Assembly: GCA_964389375.1 (NCBI GenBank)
Contig: CAYMDP010000034.1
Coordinates: 1 to 29,678 of the forward strand
DNA from: CAYMDP01 sp964389375
Lineage (GTDB): Bacteria; Bdellovibrionota; Bdellovibrionia; Bdellovibrionales; UBA1609
DNA: 29,678 bases
Direction of reading: 5' to 3'
Part shown: positions 15,513 through 24,528 of the stretch, one piece after another
Layout: every line of letters starts with the position of its first letter
How positions within the stretch are numbered: the first letter of the stretch is position 1
Program-made: the position numbers and the translations under genes
Notes under the pieces: model-generated
Told to the model about the DNA's origin: nothing
The model's database searches: none
What the model saw: the letters and a program-made list of their open reading frames with translations, nothing else

Positions 15513-17271
15513 GTTGTTCCCCAGAAGACTGCATCTCGAAGAGTTTTAGGTAAGTCGGGGAAGTTTTTAGCAATTCATCATGTGTGCCAATGGCTTCAAC
15601 CTGGCCTTGGTCTAAGACCAAAATTTGATCGGCCCACTTCAGACTTGCGATCCGGTGGGAAATGATAATCGTGGTTTGCCCTTTGTCTGAACCCGATCGA
15701 GACCGAAGGTTTTCTAGAATGTAGGCTTCGGTTTTTGCATCCACCGCACTGAGGGAATCATCAAAAATGATAATCTCAGAATTTTTCATCATGGCTCGCG
15801 CAAGGGTCAGGCGCTGTCTTTGTCCGCCTGACAAATTGACTCCTCGCTCGCCCAAGTAACTGTCGTATTTTCCGGGAATATTTTGAATTTCTTCGTCGAG
15901 GCGAACCATCTCTGATGTCTGAACCACCTCATCCATAGTCCAAGAATCTCTTCCAAGGGCGATGTTTTCAGAAATTCTGCGACTGAAGACAAAGGACTCT
16001 TGCGGGACGACTCCCAAAAGTTTTCGCAAGGACCTTCGCGGAAGATTTTTTATCGCCACTCCGTTGATGCGAATTTCACCCGACTGAGCTTCAAAATTTC
16101 TGCACAACAGATCAACGAGGGTGGATTTTCCTGAACCCGTCACCCCTGTGATGGCCAGAGTTTGTCCGGCTTTTAAGCTAAAACTAAGGTCGCGAAGGGC
16201 CGGCCGCGTTTCGTTAGGGTAAAAGAACAAGACAGAATCAAATTCGAGATTTTCGAAGTGATCAATCTCTGTCTGCCCTTCATCGGGAAGATCCGATGGC
16301 GTCGAAAGCAACTGAGCAATGCGATCAAAGGAGGCTTTTCCCTGCTGGACATGAGAAAAACCAATCCCCAAGGCCTCCATGGGCCAGACGATTCTTTGAA
16401 TGTATTGGTAGAATGTAAATAAGGACCCCAAGGTGACCGTTCCCTGGATCACATCAGGGGCTCCGATCCACAGCAAAATTACGCAGCCCACAGAAACGCT
16501 AATCTCAAGGACGGGTCCAAAGGCAGAGTCCACTTTTGCAGACCTATCGCAGGCCTCTTGAAATTTTCGACTGTAGTCGTTAAAAATTCGTGTTTGATTT
16601 TCTTCCTGTCCGTAGCTTTTTATCACTCGAGAGCCTGCAACAATTTCTTGAGACACGGCGGACATCTCGGAGTACTTGTTTTGTTGATGGCGATATCTAC
16701 GGTGCAGAACAGAGATCATTTTGTAGACCACAAAGGGGACCAGCGGCATCAAAATCAGGGTCTTTGAGGTCCAATCCCAAGAAATTGCGATCATCAGCGG
16801 AGGTAAGACAATCAAGAAAAAGATCGCGTCAAAAAGGATTAAAAGTCCCGGTCCAATCCCCATGCGAAAAGAGTTCACGTCATAGGTCATCAGGCTCATC
16901 AAGTGCCCGATGGTATTCTTCTGGTAAAAGCTCGGGCCAAAGTCGAGAAGCTTATCGTAGATTTTTTTGCGTAAATCGTTAGCAACAGAGTGATGAAAGC
17001 GACCCCAAAAAATTCGCCAAAGATAGCGAAATAGGGCCAAAAAAGCCGTCAAAATCACAATGATCCCGACAACCTCTGCCACATCCTTTGTTGGACGTCC
17101 TTCGGCGATTAAATCAAGCGCTTTTCCGATCAAAAGCGGGGGCAAGACATCGAGACTGTTGGTCAACAGGAGGCTGAGCAATCCAAAACAAAAGTTTTTT
17201 GGATGTTGCTTAATATAAAACCAAAAAGGTCGTTTAAAAAAATCGTCTGCCATAGGGTGTAGGCGGACCAT
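15505..17271 (-). CDS. ABC exporter half-transporter, MdlA/BmrC-type, degenerate Walker B
   Basis: A 588-residue ABC exporter half-transporter. The transmembrane domain covers about residues 25-310, with a hydrophobic start at about 26-50 (NFCFGLLSLLLTNSLDVLPP), and the ATPase domain about 345-580. Motifs are Walker A GVTGSGKST (376-384), Q-loop Gln424, canonical signature LSGGQ (480-484), Walker B IIIFDD with Asp505 where Glu is usual, and switch His539 (ISHR). Asp505 predicts a poorly hydrolysing site made from this subunit's Walker motifs and the partner's LSTGE. It is probably the first gene of a two-gene operon. The ATG at 17253 is an alternative start (MADDFFKRP); both lack a strong ribosome site. 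It is divergent from nuoB. Confidence 0.92.
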   Translation of the reverse strand: MVRLHPMADDFFKRPFWFYIKQHPKNFCFGLLSLLLTNSLDVLPPLLIGKALDLIAEGRPTKDVAEVVGIIVILTAFLALFRYLWRIFWGRFHHSVANDLRKKIYDKLLDFGPSFYQKNTIGHLMSLMTYDVNSFRMGIGPGLLILFDAIFFLIVLPPLMIAISWDWTSKTLILMPLVPFVVYKMISVLHRRYRHQQNKYSEMSAVSQEIVAGSRVIKSYGQEENQTRIFNDYSRKFQEACDRSAKVDSAFGPVLEISVSVGCVILLWIGAPDVIQGTVTLGSLFTFYQYIQRIVWPMEALGIGFSHVQQGKASFDRIAQLLSTPSDLPDEGQTEIDHFENLEFDSVLFFYPNETRPALRDLSFSLKAGQTLAITGVTGSGKSTLVDLLCRNFEAQSGEIRINGVAIKNLPRRSLRKLLGVVPQESFVFSRRISENIALGRDSWTMDEVVQTSEMVRLDEEIQNIPGKYDSYLGERGVNLSGGQRQRLTLARAMMKNSEIIIFDDSLSAVDAKTEAYILENLRSRSGSDKGQTTIIISHRIASLKWADQILVLDQGQVEAIGTHDELLKTSPTYLKLFEMQSSGEQHV

Positions 17272-17450
17272 AAACCCAAAGTGGATGTTTGTGCATCGCT
17301 TTGTTTTGGTCTCAATTTGCGCATCTCGTCAACCGGCTTTGGACGGGTCCCGTCACGCGTGCAATTCTCGACAGGCTTTAGAATTGGTGTTAATCCTTGA
17401 AAGCTAATTGATAAGAAGAGTTTGCAACAGATCTGCGGAAGGAAACAACC
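17272..17450. promoter_or_regulatory. Divergent intergenic region between ABC exporter and nuo operon
   Basis: A 179-base spacer between divergently transcribed operons that must hold both promoters. On the + strand an AT-rich stretch at 17380-17412 (TTGGTG, then ATTGATAAG about 17-20 bases later) is a weak promoter candidate. A GGAAGG ribosome site lies at 17439-17444 before the nuoB ATG. I could not define operators. Confidence 0.35.
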
Positions 17451-17990
17451 ATGGCCGGAGCAGGAGCTCAGCGAACAGCGGACCGCGAGTTGGTCGACAC
17501 CACTCGAGGCTTTGCGTTCACCACTCAAGTTGATAAAATCATTGCATGGGGAAGAAAAAACTCCCTTTGGCCTCTGCCCTTTGGGACTGCTTGTTGCGGA
17601 ATCGAAATGATGTCCGTCATGGGTCCACGTTACGATTTGGCGCGCTTTGGTGCAGAAGTCGTTCGTTTTTCTCCAAGACAAGCGGATTTGCTAATCGTCG
17701 CGGGAACAATCACCGAAAAAATGGCTCCGATTGTCACTCGAATTTATGAACAAATGCTTGAGCCAAAGTTTGTTTTGTCTATGGGAGCCTGCGCCAGTTC
17801 GGGGGGCTTTTATCGGGCTTATCATGTTCTTCAGGGTGTAGATAAAGTTGTGCCTGTCGATGTTTATGTTCCAGGTTGTCCTCCGACTCCTGAGGCCGTT
17901 TTAGATGGTGTGATGTTGATTCAAAAAATGATCTCTGACAATGCTCCTCGGCCTTGGCGAGATAACTGGCAACCGGGTGTGTATCGATGA
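17451..17990 (+). CDS. nuoB: NADH-quinone oxidoreductase subunit B
   Basis: A 179-residue complex I subunit (PSST/Nqo6 family). It carries the terminal 4Fe-4S cluster N2, which hands electrons to quinone at the junction with the membrane arm. The four ligands are visible: adjacent Cys48 and Cys49 (FGTACCGIEMM), Cys114 (MGACASSGG) and Cys143 (VPGCPPTPEA). Length and motifs are normal. It is the first gene of the cluster, preceded by GGAAGG, and overlaps nuoCD by four bases (ATGA). nuoA, which usually precedes nuoB, is absent, and the upstream region is the divergent promoter region. Confidence 0.97.
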   Translation: MAGAGAQRTADRELVDTTRGFAFTTQVDKIIAWGRKNSLWPLPFGTACCGIEMMSVMGPRYDLARFGAEVVRFSPRQADLLIVAGTITEKMAPIVTRIYEQMLEPKFVLSMGACASSGGFYRAYHVLQGVDKVVPVDVYVPGCPPTPEAVLDGVMLIQKMISDNAPRPWRDNWQPGVYR

Positions 17991-19666
17991 ATAACGTAGA
18001 AGCTCTTCGCTCAGACCTGAGCGCAAAATTTCCGGATAATTCTTTTTCCTTCGACTTTGCCCATGGGAATAATGTCATTCAGCTCTCAAAAGAGATGTTG
18101 GTTCCCGTATTAAAACATTTTCGAGAAACTAAAAAATACGACTTCTTGATGAATATCTCTGGGGTTGATTATCCGGATCGTCAAAAACGCTTTGATGTAT
18201 GTTACGAACTTTTCTCTTCGAAAAATGCCCATCGCGTGCGTCTAAAAACTCAGGTCGCCGAAAATGAAGATGTTCCCACGGCCATGTCTGTCTGGCGTGG
18301 CGCAGATTGGTTCGAGCGCGAAACCTACGACATGTTTGGAATTCGTTTTGCGGGTCACCCAAATATGCGAAGGATTTTGACCCATCACCAGTTCAAGGGT
18401 CACCCATTAAGAAAAGACTATCCGGCAGATCTTCAGCAGCACTGCACGGAGGCCTTGCCGATTCATTTCGATAACGACCCTGATTTTGTCGAAGATCCAA
18501 GCAAAGATTTAGTCCCCTTAAATATCGGGCCTTCACACCCTGCGACCCATGGAACTCTTCGTGTGATGGTTCAATTGGATGGTGAGAAAATCCACCGCGC
18601 AAATGTCGAGCTCGGGTATCTTCACCGTTGTTTCGAAAAAATGGCCGAGACCCACCCTTACAACCAAGTCATCCCATACACCGATCGTCTGAATTATTGC
18701 TCGGCCCCAATGAACAATGTGGGTTATTGTAAAACCGTTGAAAAATTGTTGGGTGTTGAAGTTCCACCAAAAGCTCAGGCTATTCGAATTATTCTTTGTG
18801 AGTTGTCTCGAATTATTGATCACATCGTATGTGTCGCAGCCAATGCCGTCGACCTTGGAGCCTTGACTGGATTTTTTCATCTGTTCCAGTACCGCGAGAT
18901 GGTTTACACCTTGTTCGAAAAACTTTGTGGTGCGAGATTGACCGTGTCTTTGACCCGAGTCGGTGGAATGGCAAACAACCCGCCAGAGGGTTGGTATGAT
19001 GATGTCCTTGAATTTACTAAAAAAATGAAAAAGGGAATTTCTGAACTTGAGCTTCTGCTTTCAGAAAATAAAATTTGGATTCAAAGAACTCGCGGAGTCG
19101 GAAAAATTTCTATCGAAGAAGCGATCGAATGGGGCTACACCGGTCCTTTACTTAGAGCGGCGGGTTTAGCTTTAGATCTTCGCAAAGCTAGTCCTTATTA
19201 CGGCTACGAAACCTTGGATTTCGATGTTCCCATCGGGACCGACGGAGATGTTTACGATCGTTATTTAGTTCGCGTTGCTGAAATGAAAGAGTCCGTAAAG
19301 ATTATCGAGCAAGTTGCAAAGAATATTCCTGGAGGGGACTTCACCATTCGGGATAAGGCGATTGTGTTGCCAGATAAAAAAGATGTTTACGGAAATATTG
19401 AAGGCTTGATGAACCATTTTATGTTGGTGATCAAGGGCCTTAGGCCTCCTGCAGGCGAAATTTACGACGCCACAGAAGCGGCTAACGGAGAATTAGGATT
19501 TTTCTTAGTCAGCGACAATAGTGCAAGGCCCTATCGCTTAAAAGTGCGCCCACCCTGCTTTGCTATATACCAATCCTTCCCGAAGCAAATAACTGGGGGA
19601 CTGGTCGCCGACGTGATTGCAGTCTTGGGAAGTATGAATTTAATTGCCGGTGAATTGGACCGTTAA
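17987..19666 (+). CDS. nuoCD: NADH-quinone oxidoreductase subunit CD (NuoC-NuoD fusion)
   Basis: A 559-residue fusion of the 30-kDa and 49-kDa complex I subunits. Residues about 1-147 are NuoC (WFERETYDMFGIRFAGHP, then GHPLRKDYP at about 138-146). A short linker of about 30 residues follows, and residues about 176-559 are NuoD. NuoD begins with NIGPSHPATHGTLR, the loop at the quinone site. Tyr237 in YTDRLNY corresponds to the tyrosine that contacts the quinone headgroup. The C-terminus ends with the expected DVIAVLGSMNLIAGELDR. The same fusion is known in E. coli and others. The length is slightly below E. coli NuoCD. It sits in the operon between nuoB and nuoE with a 6-15 base gap downstream. 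Confidence 0.96.
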   Translation: MNNVEALRSDLSAKFPDNSFSFDFAHGNNVIQLSKEMLVPVLKHFRETKKYDFLMNISGVDYPDRQKRFDVCYELFSSKNAHRVRLKTQVAENEDVPTAMSVWRGADWFERETYDMFGIRFAGHPNMRRILTHHQFKGHPLRKDYPADLQQHCTEALPIHFDNDPDFVEDPSKDLVPLNIGPSHPATHGTLRVMVQLDGEKIHRANVELGYLHRCFEKMAETHPYNQVIPYTDRLNYCSAPMNNVGYCKTVEKLLGVEVPPKAQAIRIILCELSRIIDHIVCVAANAVDLGALTGFFHLFQYREMVYTLFEKLCGARLTVSLTRVGGMANNPPEGWYDDVLEFTKKMKKGISELELLLSENKIWIQRTRGVGKISIEEAIEWGYTGPLLRAAGLALDLRKASPYYGYETLDFDVPIGTDGDVYDRYLVRVAEMKESVKIIEQVAKNIPGGDFTIRDKAIVLPDKKDVYGNIEGLMNHFMLVIKGLRPPAGEIYDATEAANGELGFFLVSDNSARPYRLKVRPPCFAIYQSFPKQITGGLVADVIAVLGSMNLIAGELDR

Positions 19667-19681
19667 AGAAGGATGGTATCC

Positions 19682-20155
19682 ATGTTCGAGCTTTCTAAAG
19701 AGGGAAAAGAGCTTATTCAAAGTGAGCTTAAGCGCTATGAGACCGCATATTCTGCGATCATCCCAGCACTTTACCAAGTGCAAAAAGAAAAGGGCTATGT
19801 CTCATCTGAAGCTGTGAAGTTTTTAAGTCAGGAAATGGGCTTGCCTGAAGCTCATATCAACGAAGTTCGAATGTTCTACACGATGTTTAATCAAAAGCCG
19901 GTTGGAAAGCTGCACGTGCAAGTATGCTGTAATATTTCTTGCTCAATGAATGGAGGACGCGAGCTTGCGGCCCATTTGTGTAAGGCCTTTAATGTGAAGG
20001 AAGGCGAAGTCAGTGCGGATGGGAATATTACAGTCACCCGTGTTGAATGTTTAGGCTCTTGTGATACGGCACCCATGATGCAGGTCAATGATCGCTATTT
20101 AGAAAACCTGACTCCAGAAACTGCGGTAAAAAAATTGAAAGAGTTGGGGGCCTAA
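19682..20155 (+). CDS. nuoE: NADH-quinone oxidoreductase subunit E
   Basis: The 24-kDa subunit of complex I, with a thioredoxin-like fold carrying 2Fe-2S cluster N1a. From the start chosen, it is 157 residues with ligands Cys82 and Cys87 (C-x4-C in VCCNISC) and Cys123 and Cys127 (ECLGSC). The ATG at 19682 lies eight bases after AAGGA, better placed than the in-frame ATG at 19673, which would add MVS. Its stop is directly followed by the GTG start of nuoF. N1a is thought to act as an electron side pool near the FMN of NuoF. Confidence 0.95.
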   Translation: MFELSKEGKELIQSELKRYETAYSAIIPALYQVQKEKGYVSSEAVKFLSQEMGLPEAHINEVRMFYTMFNQKPVGKLHVQVCCNISCSMNGGRELAAHLCKAFNVKEGEVSADGNITVTRVECLGSCDTAPMMQVNDRYLENLTPETAVKKLKELGA

Positions 20156-21445
20156 GTGGAAATCAAACTTTTAACCGAACATTATGCCAAGCCTGAGTTT
20201 GCGCGACTTGATGGATATAAAAAACTTGGGGGCTATGAAGTTTTAAAGAAAGCTCTAAAGATGGACCCTAAGGCCATCATCGAAGAGGTAAAAGCCTCTG
20301 GACTTCGTGGCCGCGGTGGAGCGGGTTTCCCTACCGGAGTAAAATGGGGATTTTTGCCCAATAATAAAGAGCCTCGTTATCTTTTGTGTAATGCGGACGA
20401 AGGCGAGCCAGGAACTTTTAAAGATCGAGTGATGATGGAAAAAGCGCCTCATCAATTGATTGAAGGCATGATTATTTCAGCTTTCGCAATTGGCTCGGCT
20501 AAATCTTATATTTACGTCAGGGGAGAATATAACGATTCTTTGCGTATTCTAAAAGAAGCTCTAAAAGAAGCCTATGCGGCGGGTTTTTTGGGGAAGAACA
20601 TTCTTGGCAGCGGATTTAGCCACGATATGGATGTTTATGCCGGAGCGGGTGCTTATATCTGTGGAGAGGAAACCGGAATGATTTCTTCTCTTGAGGGTTT
20701 AAAGGGGCAGCCTAAATTGAAGCCGCCATTTCCTGCGGTTCAGGGGTATTTAAGAAAGCCCACGATTGTAAACAACGTTGAGACTCTTGCGGCTGTGATT
20801 CCAATTATTCGCGATGGAGCCGCGGCTTACAGAAAAAATGGAACCGAAAAATCTGCTGGAACAAAACTATTTTCAGTCAGCGGTAGTGTGCAAAAACCTG
20901 GAACCTACGAAGTCCCACTTGGTTATCCTTTGATAGATCTAATCAATAATGAATGTGGCGGTCTAAAACCCGGACGAAAGCTTAAGGCCGTTATTCCGGG
21001 AGGATCTTCAGCTCCGATTTTGACAGCGGAAGAGGCGCAAAAAGCCACGATGGATTATGAGTGTTTAGCTCAGATGGGTTCAATGCTCGGCTCTGGTGCG
21101 GTCATCGTCATTGATGACAGTCACTGTATGGTGGATATGCTTTCTGTGATTATGCATTTCTATCACCATGAATCGTGTGGACAGTGTACTCCTTGCCGAG
21201 AAGGTACGGGTTGGCTGAATAAGATTGTGCATAGTATTTTATCGGGTCATGGACGTTTGCAAGACATCGACTTAATTAAGCGAGTGTCTGAAAACATGAT
21301 GGGCCGAACCATTTGTGCTTTGTCTGACGCAGCAGCAATGCCAGCGATCAGTTTTGTGCAAAAATTTAGAGATGAATTTGAGTTCTTTATTCGCGAAGGC
21401 CGATCAAAAGTTAAAGGGGTGGCTCATGCCGAAATGCACCATTAA
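20156..21445 (+). CDS. nuoF: NADH-quinone oxidoreductase subunit F
   Basis: The NADH-binding 51-kDa subunit, 429 residues, with a GTG start immediately after the nuoE stop. The NADH/FMN glycine-rich motif is LRGRGGAGFPTGVKW (50-64), followed by CNADEGEPGTFKDR and the GAYICGEETGMISSLEGL loop. The 4Fe-4S cluster N3 ligands are Cys341, Cys344 and Cys347 (ESCGQCTPCREG) and Cys387 (RTICALSDAAAMP). It takes hydride from NADH on FMN and feeds electrons into the NuoG cluster chain. It overlaps the nuoG start by 20 bases. Confidence 0.96.
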   Translation: MEIKLLTEHYAKPEFARLDGYKKLGGYEVLKKALKMDPKAIIEEVKASGLRGRGGAGFPTGVKWGFLPNNKEPRYLLCNADEGEPGTFKDRVMMEKAPHQLIEGMIISAFAIGSAKSYIYVRGEYNDSLRILKEALKEAYAAGFLGKNILGSGFSHDMDVYAGAGAYICGEETGMISSLEGLKGQPKLKPPFPAVQGYLRKPTIVNNVETLAAVIPIIRDGAAAYRKNGTEKSAGTKLFSVSGSVQKPGTYEVPLGYPLIDLINNECGGLKPGRKLKAVIPGGSSAPILTAEEAQKATMDYECLAQMGSMLGSGAVIVIDDSHCMVDMLSVIMHFYHHESCGQCTPCREGTGWLNKIVHSILSGHGRLQDIDLIKRVSENMMGRTICALSDAAAMPAISFVQKFRDEFEFFIREGRSKVKGVAHAEMHH

Positions 21446-22982
21446 TGGTCAGACAATTGAAGTTGCACAAGGCACGACCATCATTGAGGCCTTTAAAAAG
21501 TTAGAAGATGATATTGCTCACTATTGCTGGCACCCCGGTCTTTCGATCGCCGGTGTTTGCAGGCTTTGTATGGTCGACATCGAAGGGATTCCTAAGCTTC
21601 AGATTGCTTGTAATACAGAAGTTAAAGATGGCATGGTCATCAACAATAATTCAGAAAAGGTCAAAGAGGCCGTTCGCTGGGGTCTTGATTTTCATTTGAT
21701 CAACCATCCCTTGGATTGTCCGATTTGTGATCAGGCTGGAGAGTGTGGTCTTCAGGATCAGTACATGCGCTATGGACAATACGATCCCGAGATGGCCGAA
21801 AAGAAAGTAAAAAAACACAAGGTCGTCGATCTTGGTCCGACCGTTGTTTTGGATACAGAACGCTGTATTTTGTGCTCTCGCTGTGTGCGTTTTACTGATG
21901 AAGTTTCAAAAACAAAAGAGCTTGGAATTTTTAATCGTGGGGATCGCAGCGAAATCGGAACTCACGAAAACCGGCCCCTCGATAACAAATACTCCCTCAA
22001 CACCGTGGATATTTGCCCTGTTGGAGCTTTAACGTCTAAAGACTTCCGCTTTCGCCAAAGGGTTTGGTATCTTAAAGAGGCGGACGGCATTTGCACAGGT
22101 TGTTCTACGGGTTGCAGTGTAAAGACCTATTTTAACGAAGAAGGTCTGTGGAGAGTTCGTCCTCGGCACAACCCAGAAGTGAATGGTTACTGGATGTGTG
22201 ATGAAGGCCGAGAGACTTATAAGTACGTCAATCGCAAAACTCGTCTTCTCACTGCGAAGTCTGGACATAAAGATTCTTGGAGTAATCTAGATCCGATTGA
22301 GGCTGCGCGCGAAGCCGGTCGCCGTTTATCGGATGTGGCCGCAAAGAATCCAGCAGACAGTATTGCATTCGTCTTAACGGGTCAGTACACAAACGAAGAG
22401 TATTCAGCCATTTTAGGTTTTGCCAAAAATGAACTGAAGACAGGCTTAGGTTATCACTGGGTCAACAATCCTGAGGTCTTCGAAGACTTTGATGGCCTTT
22501 TGATTCGTGGAGATAAAAATCCAAATACTAAAGGTTTGCTTCAATCCATGCATCAACATGGACTTGAAAAGAATTGGGATGATTTAAGAAGTCGCCTTGA
22601 AGCTGGAAAAATTCGTACGGTCGTGGTTCTTGGGCCAGAAAACCAAGCGGTTTTTCCTGACATCGATGAAAAAGCAAAACTTTTTGCGATGGCTGATGAA
22701 GTGATTTGGTTTAGCGCCAACACCCACCAGGCCCTCGAAAATATCGCGACCCAAAGTCTTTTGATCCCTGTAAAAGCGGCGATCGAAAAGGCCGGAACTT
22801 TTGTAAACGCTCAAGGAAAGGCTCAAGGTTTTAAATTGGGGACCACAATAGTTGCTGAGGCCTTAAGTTTAACTGAAGTGGCTCAGCTTTGGTCCGGCGA
22901 AGACTTAGATCTTCAACTCCGGCCTCAGGCGGTTTCGGGAATGAAGACCAACTTTTTTACTGAAAACCGAGGTGCCTTATGA
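21426..22982 (+). CDS. nuoG: NADH-quinone oxidoreductase subunit G (short form)
   Basis: A 518-residue 75-kDa-type subunit; the true start is the ATG at 21426 (MPKCTINGQ), inside the end of nuoF. Four cluster sites are visible. The 2Fe-2S N1b ligands are Cys34, Cys45, Cys48 and Cys62. N5 uses His94, Cys98, Cys101 and Cys107. N4 uses Cys147, Cys150, Cys153 and Cys197. A fourth set, Cys223, Cys226, Cys230 and Cys258 (C-x2-C-x3-C-x27-C), matches the off-path N7 cluster of some bacteria such as E. coli and Thermus. The molybdopterin-like C-terminal domain is much reduced (E. coli NuoG is about 900 residues), though a remnant AGTFVNAQGKAQG is still visible. It overlaps nuoI by four bases. Confidence 0.94.
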   Translation: MPKCTINGQTIEVAQGTTIIEAFKKLEDDIAHYCWHPGLSIAGVCRLCMVDIEGIPKLQIACNTEVKDGMVINNNSEKVKEAVRWGLDFHLINHPLDCPICDQAGECGLQDQYMRYGQYDPEMAEKKVKKHKVVDLGPTVVLDTERCILCSRCVRFTDEVSKTKELGIFNRGDRSEIGTHENRPLDNKYSLNTVDICPVGALTSKDFRFRQRVWYLKEADGICTGCSTGCSVKTYFNEEGLWRVRPRHNPEVNGYWMCDEGRETYKYVNRKTRLLTAKSGHKDSWSNLDPIEAAREAGRRLSDVAAKNPADSIAFVLTGQYTNEEYSAILGFAKNELKTGLGYHWVNNPEVFEDFDGLLIRGDKNPNTKGLLQSMHQHGLEKNWDDLRSRLEAGKIRTVVVLGPENQAVFPDIDEKAKLFAMADEVIWFSANTHQALENIATQSLLIPVKAAIEKAGTFVNAQGKAQGFKLGTTIVAEALSLTEVAQLWSGEDLDLQLRPQAVSGMKTNFFTENRGAL

Positions 22983-23503
22983 GTCTGGTAAAAAAGCCGA
23001 GCGCGAAGGCGAGTTGGTATCTTCCCGGGATTCTAGCCGGAATGGGATTTACTTTTAGAAAGATGGTTTACAATATCTTTAATAAAAAGAAGATGCAGAC
23101 CTTGAACTATCCGGAAGAAAAGTATCAGTACGGACCTCGCTTTAAGGGTAATCATATTCTGACTGTAAAAAAAGACGGTTCAATTCGTTGCACGGCCTGT
23201 ATGCTATGTGCAACCAACTGCCCAGCAAACTGCATTAAAATTACAGCGGCAGAAAGTGATGATCCCAGTGTCGAAAAATATCCGATTTCTTATGAAATCG
23301 ATATTCTTCGCTGTGTATTTTGTGGATTTTGCGAAGAGGCCTGCCCCGTAGATGCCATCCGTATGGGTCCTGAGTGGCAGACTGCAGCCTTAAGTGGATC
23401 TGAGTTTATCTACGATATTCAACATTTGGCTCGTCGTCCGAATTTAAAGGGCGGAGTGCAAAGTGTTTTGGACGATCAAGAACGTCACAAAGCCGGAATT
23501 TAA
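22979..23503 (+). CDS. nuoI: NADH-quinone oxidoreductase subunit I
   Basis: A 174-residue TYKY/Nqo9-family subunit with two 4Fe-4S clusters (N6a and N6b). The ligands are Cys71, 74, 77 and 81 (CTACMLCATNCP) and Cys112, 115, 118 and 122 (CVFCGFCEEACP). The N-terminal 40 residues (about 12-36 partly hydrophobic and amphipathic, WYLPGILAGMGFTFRKMVY) should lie on the membrane arm. It relays electrons from NuoG to N2 in NuoB. NuoH, which usually separates nuoG and nuoI, is missing. The gene overlaps nuoG by four bases. Confidence 0.96.
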   Translation: MSLVKKPSAKASWYLPGILAGMGFTFRKMVYNIFNKKKMQTLNYPEEKYQYGPRFKGNHILTVKKDGSIRCTACMLCATNCPANCIKITAAESDDPSVEKYPISYEIDILRCVFCGFCEEACPVDAIRMGPEWQTAALSGSEFIYDIQHLARRPNLKGGVQSVLDDQERHKAGI

Positions 23504-23506
23504 ATC

Positions 23507-24526
23507 GTGGCAATGCGGGTGGATTTATTGGCTCCCGAAGTATGGGAAGACTTAAATCAGTCGCTGACCACAGAACTTCAGGTTCCAGGCCTCGAAGTAA
23601 TGGCATTTTGGGGATTGAACCAAGCCTTGTCCGAATTAACTTTGGGCTTAGCGAAGCAATTCCCACACCGAAAAAAAGTTCATTATTTTAAAAACATGGA
23701 TCCTTTCTTCGAGCGGCATATCATTGCTCTTTCTCGCGAAGGCCTTAAGGTCGAAGCTCATAACTGGGCTGATTTCGAGAAAGATCCAGAGTCATTTAAA
23801 ACACAAATCGATAAAGACTCTTTATTCGTACTTCTATCGCAAGATCTTCCTTTGCTTGGAAGAACTTTTGATATTCAAAAGTTCCTTTTAGCATTGGCTC
23901 AAGAAAAGATTTTTAAGATCTGTGTCTCCCATCAAGCGCCTCGCCAAAATTGGAGCGAAGTTTTTGAGAAAGATCGCAGCATTGCTCAGGTGTTTAGTTT
24001 AAAGCCTGATTTAAGTTTGGCATTCTTGGGAGGGCGAGTTCGGGTCAGTGCAACGGCAGCTCAGGGAATGCCCTGGACCAAGGCCGTGATGGAGGGGGCC
24101 TTAGAAGAAATTCGCCTAATCAAAGAGACTTCAAAAGAAATCCATAAAGAAAGTGAGCTGAAGGCTCGTATAGAGAAATTCGAATCTCTACAGATTGCGG
24201 GCGCAACAGCCGCACTTGTAAACCAGCCAAGAAGCTTTGATCGTGCAGTTCTATATTGGACGGACATCGACGGGACGGCCATCATAGAATCTTTATCCGA
24301 GAAGCGGGGCCTAAAGCTTCTTCCTGCCGGTCAAGAGCAACGTCTTGAGACGGCAAGCCCAACCCGGTGGGGCGGATTAAGAACTATGGATTGGCTACTG
24401 GCCCAAGGGCTGGATGCAAGTGCGACCCGCGGACTTGTGGTCTTTGATCAATCCTTGGTTGATGAAAAACTCGCTGAGGATCTAAAAAGTGTTTGCCTTG
24501 AGCTGCGACAGCTTCAGGGCGGTTAA
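23507..24526 (+). CDS. Unrecognised protein of the nuo operon (possible degenerate aminotransferase-like fold)
   Basis: A 339-residue soluble protein with no signal peptide or membrane segment. The start is GTG 23507 (MAMRVDLL), with the ATG at 23513 as an alternative. I do not recognise a family with confidence. The middle part (about 65-190) has an order reminiscent of class-V aminotransferases and cysteine desulfurases. It has alternating strands and helices, a VLLSQDLPLLGRTFDI segment like the cofactor-domain NxETG region, and a CVSHQ segment. The expected catalytic Lys/His motif is not convincing, so the resemblance is only a hypothesis. It starts three bases after nuoI and ends two bases before the next gene, so it is expressed with complex I. 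A maturation or regulatory role is possible but not shown. Confidence 0.7.
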   Translation: MAMRVDLLAPEVWEDLNQSLTTELQVPGLEVMAFWGLNQALSELTLGLAKQFPHRKKVHYFKNMDPFFERHIIALSREGLKVEAHNWADFEKDPESFKTQIDKDSLFVLLSQDLPLLGRTFDIQKFLLALAQEKIFKICVSHQAPRQNWSEVFEKDRSIAQVFSLKPDLSLAFLGGRVRVSATAAQGMPWTKAVMEGALEEIRLIKETSKEIHKESELKARIEKFESLQIAGATAALVNQPRSFDRAVLYWTDIDGTAIIESLSEKRGLKLLPAGQEQRLETASPTRWGGLRTMDWLLAQGLDASATRGLVVFDQSLVDEKLAEDLKSVCLELRQLQGG

Positions 24527-24528
24527 TC

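Noticed and set aside
16590..16982. 130-codon open frame on the + strand
   Set aside because: Antisense shadow of the ABC transporter, with biased Ser/Arg composition and no ribosome site.
17163..17681. 172-codon open frame on the - strand
   Set aside because: It overlaps the ABC gene start, the divergent region and nuoB in antisense. It has no recognisable product and is rich in Ser/Cys from frame shadow.
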